A stretch of 64,000 bases of DNA, from positions 1-64,000 of the forward strand of contig OZ025840.1 of NCBI GenBank assembly GCA_964019425.1. The letters are read 5' to 3'. Made by a program: the position numbers and the translations under genes. The first letter of the stretch is position 1. Each line of letters starts with the position of its first letter. The notes below the pieces were generated by a model that was not told the DNA's origin, did no database searches, and saw nothing but the letters and a program-made list of their open reading frames with translations. The stretch comes from Flectonema sp. DT1601 (taxonomy: Eukaryota > Euglenozoa > Diplonemea > Diplonemida > Diplonemidae). Positions 31,054-41,571 of the stretch are shown here, piece by piece.

Positions 31054-32301
31054 TTACTTTCCATACCAAGAAAGAATAACTGCCCGCTCAGGTGGGATGC
31101 AATACTTAAAACCTTTCGGAATTAGTTGCCACCAAACTGGACAGTCAGCAGGCTTTCCGTGAACGACATCATTTGATGGTCCCCAGTGAGGAACAAACTC
31201 ACCGAGTGGAGCTCTGTTAACATGCCAGTGACCAGGAGGAGCTTCTCCGTGTTGTAGGAAGTCAACTGAAGTTAAAATATTCCATCTGTTGGTTTCAATA
31301 TTTCTGTAATAAATAACATTGTGGCGTACTCCTGTTGGGTCGTCAGGTGTCACTAATGAGACTACTTTGAAGATATTCGTCTCACCTGCTTCACATCTTT
31401 TTGGAATGTCAGCATTAACTTTATCTAAACTGCAGGCCCTGTCACCACCAACTCTCGTCCTGTAGACGGTGTAGAGTACTCCGCATTCCATTGGTGACAT
31501 TGCTAGTTTTAAGATTTTCTTCAATTTACTACTTTTATAAAGAGCTGCTACTCTGCTGTTGCGTTCCCAATACGTCTTCTCAGCAGCTGCTTTAGTAGCA
31601 GCGAGTTCTTTCATAATGTGATTAGCTTCTCTCTTTAGGACTCCCTTGTCCCATTTAACGAGACCGCAGGTGCGTTCAACAAGAAGGTCGGCACCACCAG
31701 CGATAAGAAGCTTGCCGTCAATATTCGCGCAGTCGGCTGCCTTTGCGATGGCGACAACGCGATCTTTGTGAGAAGTTCTACCAGCGCGTGCAATGGATTG
31801 CATGAAATTATTTACTTCCTGACATGTCCATTTACTTATGTCTTCAGAGTGTTCTGATTTCACATACGAATCGAAGTATTTATTAAAGTGTTCCGCAGTT
31901 ACGATTTCATCTTCGTCCAGATCTTCTTCTTCACTTTCTTCATCATCAGACTCATCACTGGATTCGTTTAATGATTCTCCGTCAATGGCTGGTGATAATG
32001 GAAGTGGTGTAACAGTCTTTGGACGACTTTCAATTTCAGTTCCAACGAACTCACTTGGAATGGTCTTATCACACCACTGAGACTGCAGCCACTTTAATGC
32101 GACGTTCTTATCCTTCGTTGCTAACAAGTTAGGATGAGCCATTCTCACTCTCCTCCAGGAATCCATTACTCTACTTCTCCTTCCATCTTCAGAACCCTCA
32201 TTGAAGTTCTCATCACACCAATTGCTGATATTTAAGAACCATTCAAATATAGTTTTAGGATCTGCGTAGAGTTTACACGGAACTTGAACTTCAGACGTCA
32301 T
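31054..32301 (-). CDS. Protein with SAM-like domain, otherwise unknown
   Basis: 415 residues, single exon; an acceptor-like ATTAAACAG is 11 nt before the ATG. The first 100 residues are Trp-rich helical. An acidic Ser/Asp/Glu stretch (about 108-137) follows. Residues about 160-240 resemble a sterile-alpha-motif fold: a KWTCQEVNNFMQSI start, NIDGKLLI in the middle, then a basic helix with REANHIM. The C-terminal 140 residues are a Trp/Pro-rich globular region (WNILTSVDFL, PPGHWHVNRAP, VWWQLIPKG). The SAM call is by eye and moderate. SAM domains usually mediate protein or RNA binding; no partner is indicated here. Confidence 0.65.
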   Translation of the reverse strand: MTSEVQVPCKLYADPKTIFEWFLNISNWCDENFNEGSEDGRRSRVMDSWRRVRMAHPNLLATKDKNVALKWLQSQWCDKTIPSEFVGTEIESRPKTVTPLPLSPAIDGESLNESSDESDDEESEEEDLDEDEIVTAEHFNKYFDSYVKSEHSEDISKWTCQEVNNFMQSIARAGRTSHKDRVVAIAKAADCANIDGKLLIAGGADLLVERTCGLVKWDKGVLKREANHIMKELAATKAAAEKTYWERNSRVAALYKSSKLKKILKLAMSPMECGVLYTVYRTRVGGDRACSLDKVNADIPKRCEAGETNIFKVVSLVTPDDPTGVRHNVIYYRNIETNRWNILTSVDFLQHGEAPPGHWHVNRAPLGEFVPHWGPSNDVVHGKPADCPVWWQLIPKGFKYCIPPERAVILSWYGK

Positions 32302-32659
32302 ATTTGCGACAGCTGTTTAATAAAATAATAAACATCACAACTGTTGTAACTTTACTTTAAATTCACTTCATTGATCAGAAGTTTGATTAGCCATCACTCA
32401 GATTGTATGTCGACATTCGCCTGAAGGCGCAATACCATTTCAAAGTAAGAAATTATGTAAAACACAGAAGGAAGCTTTGGTTAGGTAGTCAGTTCTGTGA
32501 TTAGAACATCAAACAAGAGAATTCCTGTACGGGATAACCAGCGATACAGGAAATACTCACATACTCTAATAAATAACCATAATGTGTTACAACAGCAATG
32601 ATGACACTGCTGGTATTCTCAAGACTCTAATTCCATCCGCTGTGGTTGTGGTCGTGACG
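32302..32659. other. Intergenic, nothing recognised
   Basis: 358 bp between the SAM-like and SMYD genes. Nothing recognised. Confidence 0.5.
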
Positions 32660-33853
32660 CTAGTCTTGCATCTGAAGATCAAACTCGTCCTCACTTCTCA
32701 GATGATAACAAGTGTTACACTCCATGTTGGTGTGCAACTCACCAGGTTCTGATCCAAAGATAGTTCGGCTACCTGTCGATAAGTCAAATCGAAATGGTAC
32801 GTACGTTCCTCTGCAGTCTGGTTGAGTGCAGGCAAAGCGAGTCATAAAAACATGATAGTATCCTTCCTTTGTACATCCGTCATCAAGTTCTTCATCAGAG
32901 TGATGAGATGATGGAGGTGTGCGACCTTCTTCTTCAGCCTCCATTGCGTCTTCGAGTTGACAACGGTTACAGTTGCACTCTATTCCATAAGTTTCTTCTA
33001 AGTGTTCTCTTCTATCAGAAGCGCGATACCCAACTGGAGTGTAAGAAATACACAACTCCTGACCTGAAGCAATTGGTTGTATTGATCTAACAATTACTGT
33101 ACAAGGTGGTTGATCAAACAAACCATCCTGACCACATTCATAAGTTATTCTCGCACAGTTTGGATAACACTTGTGATTGAACATCGAGAAACCAGGTGCC
33201 TGACAACTAACTTGACCTTCTCTAGCAATGCAACTGTTTTGTAAATCTTTAACCAGGAGTGACATGCACATCTCACGAGGCATGGCTTGAGGATCATTAG
33301 TAAATAGTTTTGTATAAAATAAAGTTATGTTTGTGAATGCCATCATTACCTCCTCCTCAACTACAGAAGAGTCCTCACACTGTTTAAGTATTTGATCGAA
33401 TGCTTCTGGTCCTGAACAGGTGTTGAATGGAGCGGTTGCGTTACCTGATTTCATGTAATGGCAATTTATTAAATAATAAAACGATTCTTTAAGACTTTCT
33501 ACTTGCTCAGCATGTTTGTATGCCTTGCACACCTCTAGAGTGTGCTGCTCTCTTTGATGTGCAGTTTTACAGTTTTCAGAACAATAACTTAACATCCCAC
33601 AGTACTCACATGAGAGTTCAATGCGACGTTTTGAGAGACATCTTCCGCAAAATGGAATGACTTCGTCTTCTTCGTCAGGTTCCTCGGGAGTCATAGAATA
33701 AGGAATTCCCATAAAAACAATCTCACCTGCTCCGATATGCCTCGTGGCCACTGCACCCCTTCCCTTCCCTTCGATTGCCATAACAGTAAATGGACAAGCT
33801 GACGGCAGTGTCGGTGCGTTAGTCGCTGACACGGGAAGACTTGAAGACGACAT
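32660..33853 (-). CDS. SET and MYND domain protein (SMYD-type lysine methyltransferase)
   Basis: 397 residues, single exon. SMYD proteins methylate lysines on histones and other proteins, using S-adenosylmethionine. The SET domain is split by a MYND zinc finger as in the family. The first part has GRGAVATRHIGAGE (about 31-44). MYND ligands are C69/C72, C82/C85, C91/C95 and H99 with C109. The second SET part has FNHKCYPN (NHxCxPN, cofactor/pseudoknot), GQELCISYTP with the catalytic-site Tyr, and a Cys-rich post-SET (CNCNRC). An acidic linker precedes a C-terminal Cys-containing tail. An acceptor-like CCCCTCAG lies 14 nt upstream of the ATG. Confidence 0.9.
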   Translation of the reverse strand: MSSSSLPVSATNAPTLPSACPFTVMAIEGKGRGAVATRHIGAGEIVFMGIPYSMTPEEPDEEDEVIPFCGRCLSKRRIELSCEYCGMLSYCSENCKTAHQREQHTLEVCKAYKHAEQVESLKESFYYLINCHYMKSGNATAPFNTCSGPEAFDQILKQCEDSSVVEEEVMMAFTNITLFYTKLFTNDPQAMPREMCMSLLVKDLQNSCIAREGQVSCQAPGFSMFNHKCYPNCARITYECGQDGLFDQPPCTVIVRSIQPIASGQELCISYTPVGYRASDRREHLEETYGIECNCNRCQLEDAMEAEEEGRTPPSSHHSDEELDDGCTKEGYYHVFMTRFACTQPDCRGTYVPFRFDLSTGSRTIFGSEPGELHTNMECNTCYHLRSEDEFDLQMQD

Positions 33854-34155
33854 CTTACTTTTAATATCTGAGGGGGGTCAGGGAAGTCAGATACTTCTGA
33901 TGAAGTGAAATAGTCAGCCGACAGGAAGTACCGACAGAGTCCTCTGTGGAAACAGAGGAGAGGATCGCTTCGTGAAAGACTTGAAGAAAAGGCTCCAGTC
34001 AGAATAAGTTATCACTTTGAGTACTACACCACAGTGGTGCTCAGAGTAATGTAAAGTGTAAATGTTTTAAATAATAACAAAAATGTTTTCTTTCAATGCG
34101 AATCCTCGTCACAGCAGGACTACAGATATCTCGTCAACAAATAGTTAGTTCTCAG
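33854..34155. other. Intergenic with a GNRA-type hairpin
   Basis: 302 bp. It holds a perfect 7-bp hairpin CCTCTGT/ACAGAGG (33941-33958) closed by the tetraloop GGAA. It lies between the stop of the upstream coiled-coil gene and the SMYD start, so probably in a UTR or spacer. Nothing else seen. Confidence 0.45.
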
Positions 34156-36138
34156 TTACAGCGCATCGTGAGAAACAATCGACTGTGGGTTCTTGACTTT
34201 CAATTCTTGTGTTTGCTGCTGCATTAAATTATTTAGTCGTCTGATTGTCGTTTGTTCGCTCTCAGCCTCGTTCTGTTCGATTTCAATGAATTGCTGGGTT
34301 TTGAGAAGAGAGATTTCTTTTATCTTCGCCTGAAGTCCTTTTAACTCAACAGTCGGAGGAATGAAATGTTCATTTGATTGATTGAGAGACTCTTCAGTCT
34401 TAACGAAGTCAGAGGCAGCAGATTGCATCAAATCGTCTATTGAAGAGAGAAGGTCGTTAGAGTTTGACAGGTCAGAAGAAATCGTTTTTTGCATCATTTT
34501 GTAGGTACCGACTTCAGCATCGTAGCTTTCAGCAGCGAGGGCTACCTGCACATCATGAATTCTATTAAGCCTCTCTGTGTTTGAGACTCTCTGTTGGGTT
34601 CGAGTCTGAAGCTCTCCACTACACAAAACAAACTCACGATAAACTCGAAGGTAGTCACGTTCTTCTTGAATTGTGAGGTCTTTGACAGCTTCTTCAGTTT
34701 TCTTTTCGCTGAGGAGTTGCTCCATTTTGGTGACGTACTCGCAGACTTCCTGTCCGAGATGAAGCGCCTGTGTGCTGAACTCTTTCAAATGAGCCATCCC
34801 TTGAAGGTGCTCACGGTGTCTTTGTACGAGTATTCGATGATCTTCTTTGCGACGTTCTTGTTCCTGTTTTCGAATAATGTGATTTGATATTAAATGAGAT
34901 CGATCCTGTCCGAGTTGTTTTATTCTGCTGACTAACTTCTCGATGTCTTCCCAGAGTTTGTTTTGCTCTTCCGCAATATTTTGAATTTTTAAAAAAGAGT
35001 TTTCAGATTCGTTTTCAAAGTCGCTCAACTTTGAATGATGTGACTCGTTCTCTATCTGCATCTTATCATGGAGGGTTGAGATGTCTTCTTCGACACTGGT
35101 TGCTAACATTTGTTTGTCTTTTAAGAAGGAGGTACTTTTCTCTTTCGCTTCATTTAGAAATTTGCAAACGCTGTCCACAAATGATCCAGTGTCACTCTGC
35201 CCGCTTGAGATCGTTCGAACTCTCGAATTGTAAATATCGCAGAGCTGTTTTAATTTCTTTACTTTCAAAAAGTGTTGTTCTCCAGAAACACCGAGTTGAC
35301 CTTCTTTTTGAGAACGATTTCGGAAGAGTTCAGCAGTTTGGACTTCTTTACGAAGGTCTCTTATTTCTGAGTCAGTAGCCTGAAGTTCACTTTTAATAAA
35401 ACTCAAGACGTCAGTGTGTAGATATTCATACGCTTCAATAATTATTCTCGGTAACTCCTCAACAGAGAAAGAAGAAGAAATCATCACACAAAGTGGTACT
35501 AACGTCCCCAACTGTTCTCGTCGTTGTTCCCATTTTCGACGAGGGATCTTATTCTCTCGCTGTTGCTGTTTTGATAATTCTTTCAGACAAGGTCTTAAAA
35601 ATGATATGTCGGGAAGACTTGTTGAGAGAAGTTTATTAAATGTTTCGCTCGTTGTTTTCAATCCAAAGAAAGACAGAAGTTTCCTAATAGAATATGTGAC
35701 TACTTCCGTACATTTCGTTCCGGTTTCAAATTCCAGGAGAGCGCTGTTTGAAGTTACGATCTTCTGCTGAATTGACTTCGGCTTCGTATCGACGTACGAC
35801 ACCAGCTGCTCATAAACAGTTGAGAGTGAGTCTTCGATGTCGATTAGTTCAGTTCGTAGTTGTCTGTTCACTTCTTTCTGTTGACAGCTGTGGTACCCCA
35901 TTTGAATTCCATTCACAGTAGCTACTCTTGGTGCTGATAATTCAGTTCTATTGTAAGCTTCTTCTGCTTTATTACTTAGTGGTGGATGTGGTGCTACTTC
36001 TTCCTCTTCCTCTTCTTCTTCTTCAGCATCGTTAGTTTGCTCTTCAGTTTCTTTGCTTTCAATAATCTGACGCAACAAGTCCCTTGAATTCGAAACCCTC
36101 CTATCACTGTTGTGTACAGTAATGGGTTCTTCGTACAT
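34156..36138 (-). CDS. Coiled-coil protein, unknown
   Basis: 660 residues, single exon. Residues 1-60 are polar with an acidic run (NDAEEEEEEEEEVA). Residues about 140-260 are a compact helical region (RKLLSFFGLKTTSETFNKLL, LVPLCVMISSSF). From about 260 to the end it is coiled coil, rich in Glu/Lys/Gln with several breaks. No catalytic motif. The ATG is 12 nt after an acceptor-like CTTCCACAG. A cytoskeletal or flagellar role is a guess from composition only. Confidence 0.8.
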   Translation of the reverse strand: MYEEPITVHNSDRRVSNSRDLLRQIIESKETEEQTNDAEEEEEEEEEVAPHPPLSNKAEEAYNRTELSAPRVATVNGIQMGYHSCQQKEVNRQLRTELIDIEDSLSTVYEQLVSYVDTKPKSIQQKIVTSNSALLEFETGTKCTEVVTYSIRKLLSFFGLKTTSETFNKLLSTSLPDISFLRPCLKELSKQQQRENKIPRRKWEQRREQLGTLVPLCVMISSSFSVEELPRIIIEAYEYLHTDVLSFIKSELQATDSEIRDLRKEVQTAELFRNRSQKEGQLGVSGEQHFLKVKKLKQLCDIYNSRVRTISSGQSDTGSFVDSVCKFLNEAKEKSTSFLKDKQMLATSVEEDISTLHDKMQIENESHHSKLSDFENESENSFLKIQNIAEEQNKLWEDIEKLVSRIKQLGQDRSHLISNHIIRKQEQERRKEDHRILVQRHREHLQGMAHLKEFSTQALHLGQEVCEYVTKMEQLLSEKKTEEAVKDLTIQEERDYLRVYREFVLCSGELQTRTQQRVSNTERLNRIHDVQVALAAESYDAEVGTYKMMQKTISSDLSNSNDLLSSIDDLMQSAASDFVKTEESLNQSNEHFIPPTVELKGLQAKIKEISLLKTQQFIEIEQNEAESEQTTIRRLNNLMQQQTQELKVKNPQSIVSHDAL

Positions 36139-36435
36139 TTTAATATCCTGCTGTGGAAGAATTGTACTAAGATTGCTATTTATTAATGTAAACTATTGTT
36201 TTTATTCCGAACTCACATCAGAGACGACACATGTGAATTCCACGTCATCCTCGCTATGCGGATATAACAGAGATGTGGTACTCCACTTGTGTGACAAGTG
36301 TACCAGCCCTTAACAATAAAATAAATAATATTCAATCCAGTTGGGTTAGGTTGGGGCTGAAGTACTATTTTTAGTTACGCAGAGCTGCTTGGATTGCAGA
36401 ACGCGAGTCAGCTCCATCAAAATAATAAACTGGTT

Positions 36436-37792
36436 TCAGGTAACGTTTAAAATATTTTCACCAAATCGAGTCATGAAATACTTCGCCCGTTCGTGTGCTG
36501 ACTGATTAAGATAATCAAAAGAGTGAATTACTCCGAAGAATATTATTATCCTGCCACTGTGACCACCAGAAAAGAAGTACGCCAGAAGCATGAGTAGCGA
36601 ACTGATACAATTAAAACGTTCATATCGCAAGAAAACACCCAACAGAGCAGTTGAAACGAGTCCATTTGATAAGACTCTTGTTAAGTACTCCTGAGTCTCA
36701 CTGTTGCTGATTGAACATCTACAACTGTTTTGCACACAATTGACTTCCCAATTCCAAAAGTTCCACGTGTTACAGATTACATCACACGCTTCAGAAGTAC
36801 AAATCTTCGTTCCAATAAAGTGAAGCGGATGGAATGCCAATACTTCCCATGTCTTGGTAGCAATTTCTGAGCTCAGCTCCTCAAATATTATTCCAAGACT
36901 TGCAGTCATTAATATCAATCCAACTACAGCTACTATTCTTGTTAGTCTCTCATCCAATAGATGATGTGCCCAACTGTTTGTTGTTAATTAAATCAAAGCC
37001 TCCATGAGTTGATATGAAGGAATTGAAAGATTACCTCAGCCAGCCAGCCAGCCAGCCGCATAAAACATACCTGGCTCTAGTAACGTTGTATTGATATTGA
37101 CATTGATCACATTTATAGTAAGAGTGGCTATTCTGACTGTTTGTTGTGAAGTTATTGTAGACAAATGAGACAAACGAGAATTAAATTTTGCTGGCAGATA
37201 TTTCCACAGAATACGCAATAATAGTTAACAACGAAACAGGTGCACCAGCCAACTGTTTTCTTGAAGTAACATACCTCCTCCATCTCCACTTGTTGAGGCA
37301 TTCAATGTGAATATATTTCATTGTTCCCTTACAGAGGCATGGGGAGAATAGTTTACCAGTTTCCGATGTTTCTTCGTCCCCAAAGCAGAGCCGACAAACT
37401 GGGTCGATCGGGTCAGGAGCTTGAGGCTCAGGTAGGCGGGTTTGCTGAGGTGCAGGTTGCGGTGGTGCAGTAGTTTTCTTGACGCTCGCTGGTGCTTTTG
37501 GAGCCTCCGAACTGCTACTTTTCGGCATCGAGTCTCCGTGCTTACACAGATAGACATGTGGAATCTGACGATCTGGTGTTGGTAGTAAACCAGCTGCTTC
37601 TAAACTTCCCTCTTCACACTTCGTCCCTTTGTAACAAATATGAACATCAACTCCTAACTGTGCTGTGAATGATTTCTTCAACGTGACGATATCAGAAGTG
37701 TCTGGTAACAATACCTGACACACCTTACGAGTACCACCATCAACACCAGATACTAGAGTTCCTTTAATAAGTATTGGTTTACCTGTCGTCAT
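36436..37792 (-). CDS. Ubiquitin-like/RING-CH membrane E3 ligase (MARCH-like), three exons
   Basis: Exons 37792-37275, 37136-37071 and 36973-36436 join to 373 residues. Introns (138 and 97 nt) have GTATGT donors and AACAAACAG acceptors. Residues about 4-82 look like a ubiquitin-like fold (beta start, LKKSF helix, GTKCEEGSL turn), followed by a Pro/Lys linker. The RING-CH finger follows: C133-C136, C152-C154, H162-C165, then C182-C185 supplied by the second, 22-codon exon; the spacing fits the C4HC3 RINGv pattern. The third exon has four hydrophobic segments, a typical MARCH membrane anchor. Such enzymes attach ubiquitin to membrane proteins. The ATG at 37792 is preferred over an upstream TTG. 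Confidence 0.85.
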
Positions 37793-38535
37793 AATTATGT
37801 TGGGGGGAGTTGCCCCACGGCTGGAGGGAAAAAATGCGCTGCCATTGAGAACTGTCAAACCTTAAGAACTTAGTGGAAACAGGGGCAGAAGAACTGACAT
37901 TCCAATTGGAGTGCTAACTCCGTACTGTGAAATAAGATACTCCTCTTTAACGTGTTTGGATCTTAGTAACAGAACGCCATTCTTAAAGTAACCAAAAATA
38001 AAACAAAAAGAAATTAGAAGCAAACAATCGCCGGATGTATTTCTTTCTTTCTTTATTTCGTTTTTTTTTTTTTTTTTTTTAAATTTTTTTTTCCGTATCG
38101 CAAGTTCTCAATACGTTGCCAGCACAACGTCATAACGAGAAGTATGTTTTGTGACAATAAAACAATTCAAAAGATCGTAAAATAATACAAATCAATGAGA
38201 AGTGAACGCCCCATCAAAGACGACTTGAAAATGAATTCCAGTCTCTCCATAACTACTTCACTACTGTTAAGTATAATAGAAGTTTCTCACGTCTGAAGGC
38301 AGACCCTCTCTGATTGTATTAAAGTTGTCTACTTAGGTAAGGCAGGTTGGAGAACATCCCAAATAATGAACTCATTCGGTTTCCTTAAAAATATAAAATA
38401 AATAAAACCAAAACTGAAAAAGGGGACAGTGAATGTGTATTTGAATAAAACACCGAACCAAGAGATTCATTATAAACCAGACAATGATTGTAAAACACGA
38501 ACTAAGTGCCAGCAGTCGCATGGGATCTTTCGAAT
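37793..38535. other. Intergenic, nothing recognised
   Basis: 743 bp with a long poly-T tract (about 38061-38092). No gene recognised. Confidence 0.5.
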
Positions 38536-39298
38536 CTATTTCTTACATCCCTCAAAATAATATCCGTACTTGTCTCCCATTAAATTGATGATGAGATCGT
38601 AGACCTGTTTTTATTTAAAAGTCTTCACGGCGAAACGACACGCGGGAGTTGGAAAGGTACTAAAAAGAAAACACATCAACCACACATACGGGAAGCATTT
38701 CAGTTGCATCGACTGCATTGAATTCCATCGCAAACAGACAGAAGTGCTTGAAAGCTGTATTGAGATGAGCTTCTTCATCGAGCCTTTTGATCTGCGCAAA
38801 GTGTGAGAAATAGATATGAGCGTAGACCCGAAACAATCTCCTCATGATGTTACCAACGATGGTGGAAAAGTTTTTAGGATACGGAGCACCTTCCTCTGTC
38901 GGGAAGATATTCTCGTCGTTTATTTGAGATTCGATCCACGACATTAATAACTCGACGTACAGAGGAGCGGAAACCTTTGTCGCTTTTTTATAATTTGTTC
39001 CATCTCTCCAGTGGTACTCATACCTCCTTCCTGATGACATTACTGGACAGCTAACTGCTGTACAGAACTCTGTAATGGAACCATACAAAACGTTAGTTAT
39101 ATTGTACAAGTCAACTGTGTGAACACTAAGCCAGTGGTTTAGCTCAACCTCTGGAGGTAGCTTTACAGCTTTTATCAGGTCACCTGATCGAACTAACGAC
39201 TTTGCGAATTGTAATAAATTATATCTCGCAGTTCCTTTTGTAAAGTCTTTCTGAGGGCGGAATGTTTTGAATTGGGTTGCATCATGAGGTGTGCTCAT
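38536..39298 (-). CDS. MOB1: MOB kinase activator 1, two exons
   Basis: Exons 39298-38690 and 38604-38536 give 225 residues. The 85-nt intron starts GTATGT and ends AAACAG; without splicing the true C-terminus (VYDLIINLMGDKYG...) would be lost. Mob1 binds and activates NDR/LATS kinases in the mitotic exit and Hippo pathways. Family hallmarks: LPPEVELNHWLSVHTVDLYN, the zinc ligands FCTAVSCP with HIYFSHF, YEYHWRDG, and EEAHLNTAFKHFCLF. Length matches the family (about 215-225). An acceptor-like CACACAG is 14 nt before the ATG. CDC20, a second mitotic regulator, lies 21 kb upstream in the same directional cluster. Confidence 0.95.
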
Positions 39299-40327
39299 TA
39301 TTGTATTGTGATCTGTGTGAGGTGTTGTTTGTTAGGAAGAAGAAGGAACCGTAGACATGACAACAAACCAACTCAATCAACTTCTCATATTATTCTTCGC
39401 CCTGCTGAATACGAGAATGAGATAACTCAGATTGCTACCTGTCATCACAATACACAATTGCATTTGGGGAACATGAAGAAGGGAGGGATAACACCAGGTA
39501 TCGAACCGCTCTGAAGAATTTAGGGATGGGAGAGAAGAGTTTCTTTTGTAGTTTTCCCCATTTTCTTATTTCTTTGTTGTTTTTTTATTTATTTATTTTC
39601 TTGTAAAATTCAAAAGTTTCCTGTTTTTTTTTTTTTTTTTTTGTTTTTTTTTTAAGCAAACGGAAGCGAACTTCGCTATGAATTCCCCCTTCTTTTTTTT
39701 TATTAAAAGTTTTTTTTTTTTTCAATGTAAACACTTTAGTAGTATTTTTATAAGTTTCTTCGTTAGATATTCCGTGTTGAAATCATTTTTCTCATTGTAG
39801 ATTAGACAGCTGTTGGGCTGATAAAAATCGCAATTAGACTGTACAACGCTCGACTACGAAGCCAAGAAAGAATGGGGAATGGGGGTTACAACATTACAAG
39901 GGATCGGATATAGGGGTTTAAGTTGTTATTTTTTTTCCTCTTTTTTTCAATAATTTTTTTTTTTTTTTCAGAAACAAAAGAGAGTCACCTCCATGAGCAC
40001 TACACTATTCGAGGAAGGGACTGGGGAACGCACGAAGCGAGTTACCAACAAAACGTCGCTGAGTTATCGGATGAGTCACGTCAGACCTTTTGTAAAGTGG
40101 TTTTAATAAACGAAGAAAACTAAATGGAGGGAAAATAACAAAAAAAAAAAAAAAAAAAGGGAGGGAGTGATTTCAAATGGAGGTGGGGGAGAAACAATGA
40201 GAATAACAAAATCGCAAATTTTTTTCGTTCTTTTTTTTTTCTCTCTAAGAACATTTCCAACTACTCTAGACATCTGAAGCAATAGCGAGAATACAAACTG
40301 TTTGTTGATGTTGTCTGAAAACACAAA

Positions 40328-40365
40328 GAGGTGAGACGCAAAGAGAGAATGAACTCTCACACCTC
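40328..40365. ncRNA. Paired hairpin family, copy A
   Basis: GAGGTG/CACCTC outer stem and GAGAG/CTCTC inner stem. It shares GGTGRGACGCAAAGARAG and ACTYTCACACCT with copy B. The inner stem differs by a compensatory change. It overlaps the stop of the small ORF at 40366. Confidence 0.4.
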
Positions 40366-40557
40366 CTAGTAGATCAAACAACACATCGCACAGTTATCTG
40401 ATGCAACGACAACATTTGTCATTTCATCCGGTAATCGATTACTATAATACCACAGCACTGAATGAGTGATCAAATACTGTTCACCAATAATAAGATACTT
40501 GATGATGGTCTCAAAGATAAGGAGATAATAATTCCGTAGACTGTCCTCTCTGGACAT
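40366..40557 (-). CDS. Small hypothetical protein
   Basis: 63 residues with an ATG start; an acceptor-like TGTCATTTTAG lies about 25 nt upstream, as for the large genes around it. The protein is hydrophobic and Ile/Tyr/Leu-rich (NYYLLIFETIIKYLIIGEQY) with a Cys-containing end. No family is recognised. It is bracketed by two copies of a hairpin element. It may be a real short gene or the first exon of something longer. Confidence 0.3.
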   Translation of the reverse strand: MSREDSLRNYYLLIFETIIKYLIIGEQYLITHSVLWYYSNRLPDEMTNVVVASDNCAMCCLIY

Positions 40558-40673
40558 GTTTATGGAAATTATTTGTTTTGTACTAAAATGACAGAAAAGT
40601 TACAAAGAAAAGTCAACATCTACGTCAAGTAGGTTTAATTATGAAATATGCGAAGGTGATTCTAACCCAAGGC

Positions 40674-40707
40674 GGTGGGACGCAAAGAAAGTATTAACTT
40701 TCACACC
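40674..40707. ncRNA. Paired hairpin family, copy B
   Basis: GGTG/CACC outer and GAAAG/CTTTC inner stem with a 6-nt loop. Homologous to copy A over about 34 nt. G-C to A-T replacement on both sides of the inner stem supports a conserved fold. Confidence 0.4.
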
Positions 40708-41571
40708 TCAAAGGGAACAAGCACTCAACGCATTACTTCACTTGAAGAAATCAGAAAACTTACATAAGAGTCAATGCCTAAAACTAAAGACTGACGAGGG
40801 GAATGCTTCACAAAAACTGTTAAACAAAATAAGATGCTCACGACTTTGGCTGATCAGCCCGCCGTTTGCAGATCGTAACTAATGAAATTGTGTGCAGAGG
40901 AGAGTGAGAAGGGAGCGAGCAAACTGCTCTAATCGCAAAGACAACTTCGATAGGAATGCAGTCTGTCAGAATTCTAATTAATTTGGAAATAAAAACTGCA
41001 AACAGAGAGCATATCCACGATGATGAAAATTATTAATAACTTCCTCCGAAGGTGAACTACAGCCACACCTAACAGAAGACTCATTTCACTCAACAGAGTA
41101 CGTCGACTAACTTAATAACAACTCGTGACGGCAGGAACTTAACCAACAACTCCAAAAGGGAGAACCCGAACCAGAAAACTAGTTCTCGGAATCCTCGGTG
41201 CTCGTTCGTAACACTTAAAAACTCGTACGGTAACATTTAGGGGAAAAGAAAACAAAACAAAAAAAATGTATCCAAAAAAAAAAAAAAAAAAAAAAAAAAA
41301 TACCCGAAAAAACACTTTTACATAAAAAGAAAACAGAATTAAGACAAAGTGGAATAGGAAGGGAGAACAACACTACAAGGTACTGCTGTGACTGCGAAAT
41401 ATATTTTCGCAGTTGAAGAAGTTACTCTTCGCAGTATTCGTGCGGAGAAAAAATAAAACGAATAACTGAAGAATACGAAATAACACCTTAAAGATACTCC
41501 TCTCATTTGGGTATCTCCCTCAAGGAGAGCCATTCTGTGCCTACTAATATCCGATTGCAAAGGGAGGAAGT

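Larger units (their letters stand above)
39299..41571. other. 2.3 kb between MOB1 and the giant repeat gene
   Basis: It contains one possible small gene (40366-40557), flanked by two homologous hairpins (40328-40365 and 40674-40707), and many homopolymer tracts. The rest holds nothing recognised. Confidence 0.5.

Noticed and set aside
33890-33915. CTGATGA resembling a hammerhead ribozyme core
   Set aside because: The GAAA strand and the three required stems are missing.
39490-39512. tRNA B-box-like GGTTCGATACC on the minus strand
   Set aside because: No T-arm, acceptor stem or A box around it.
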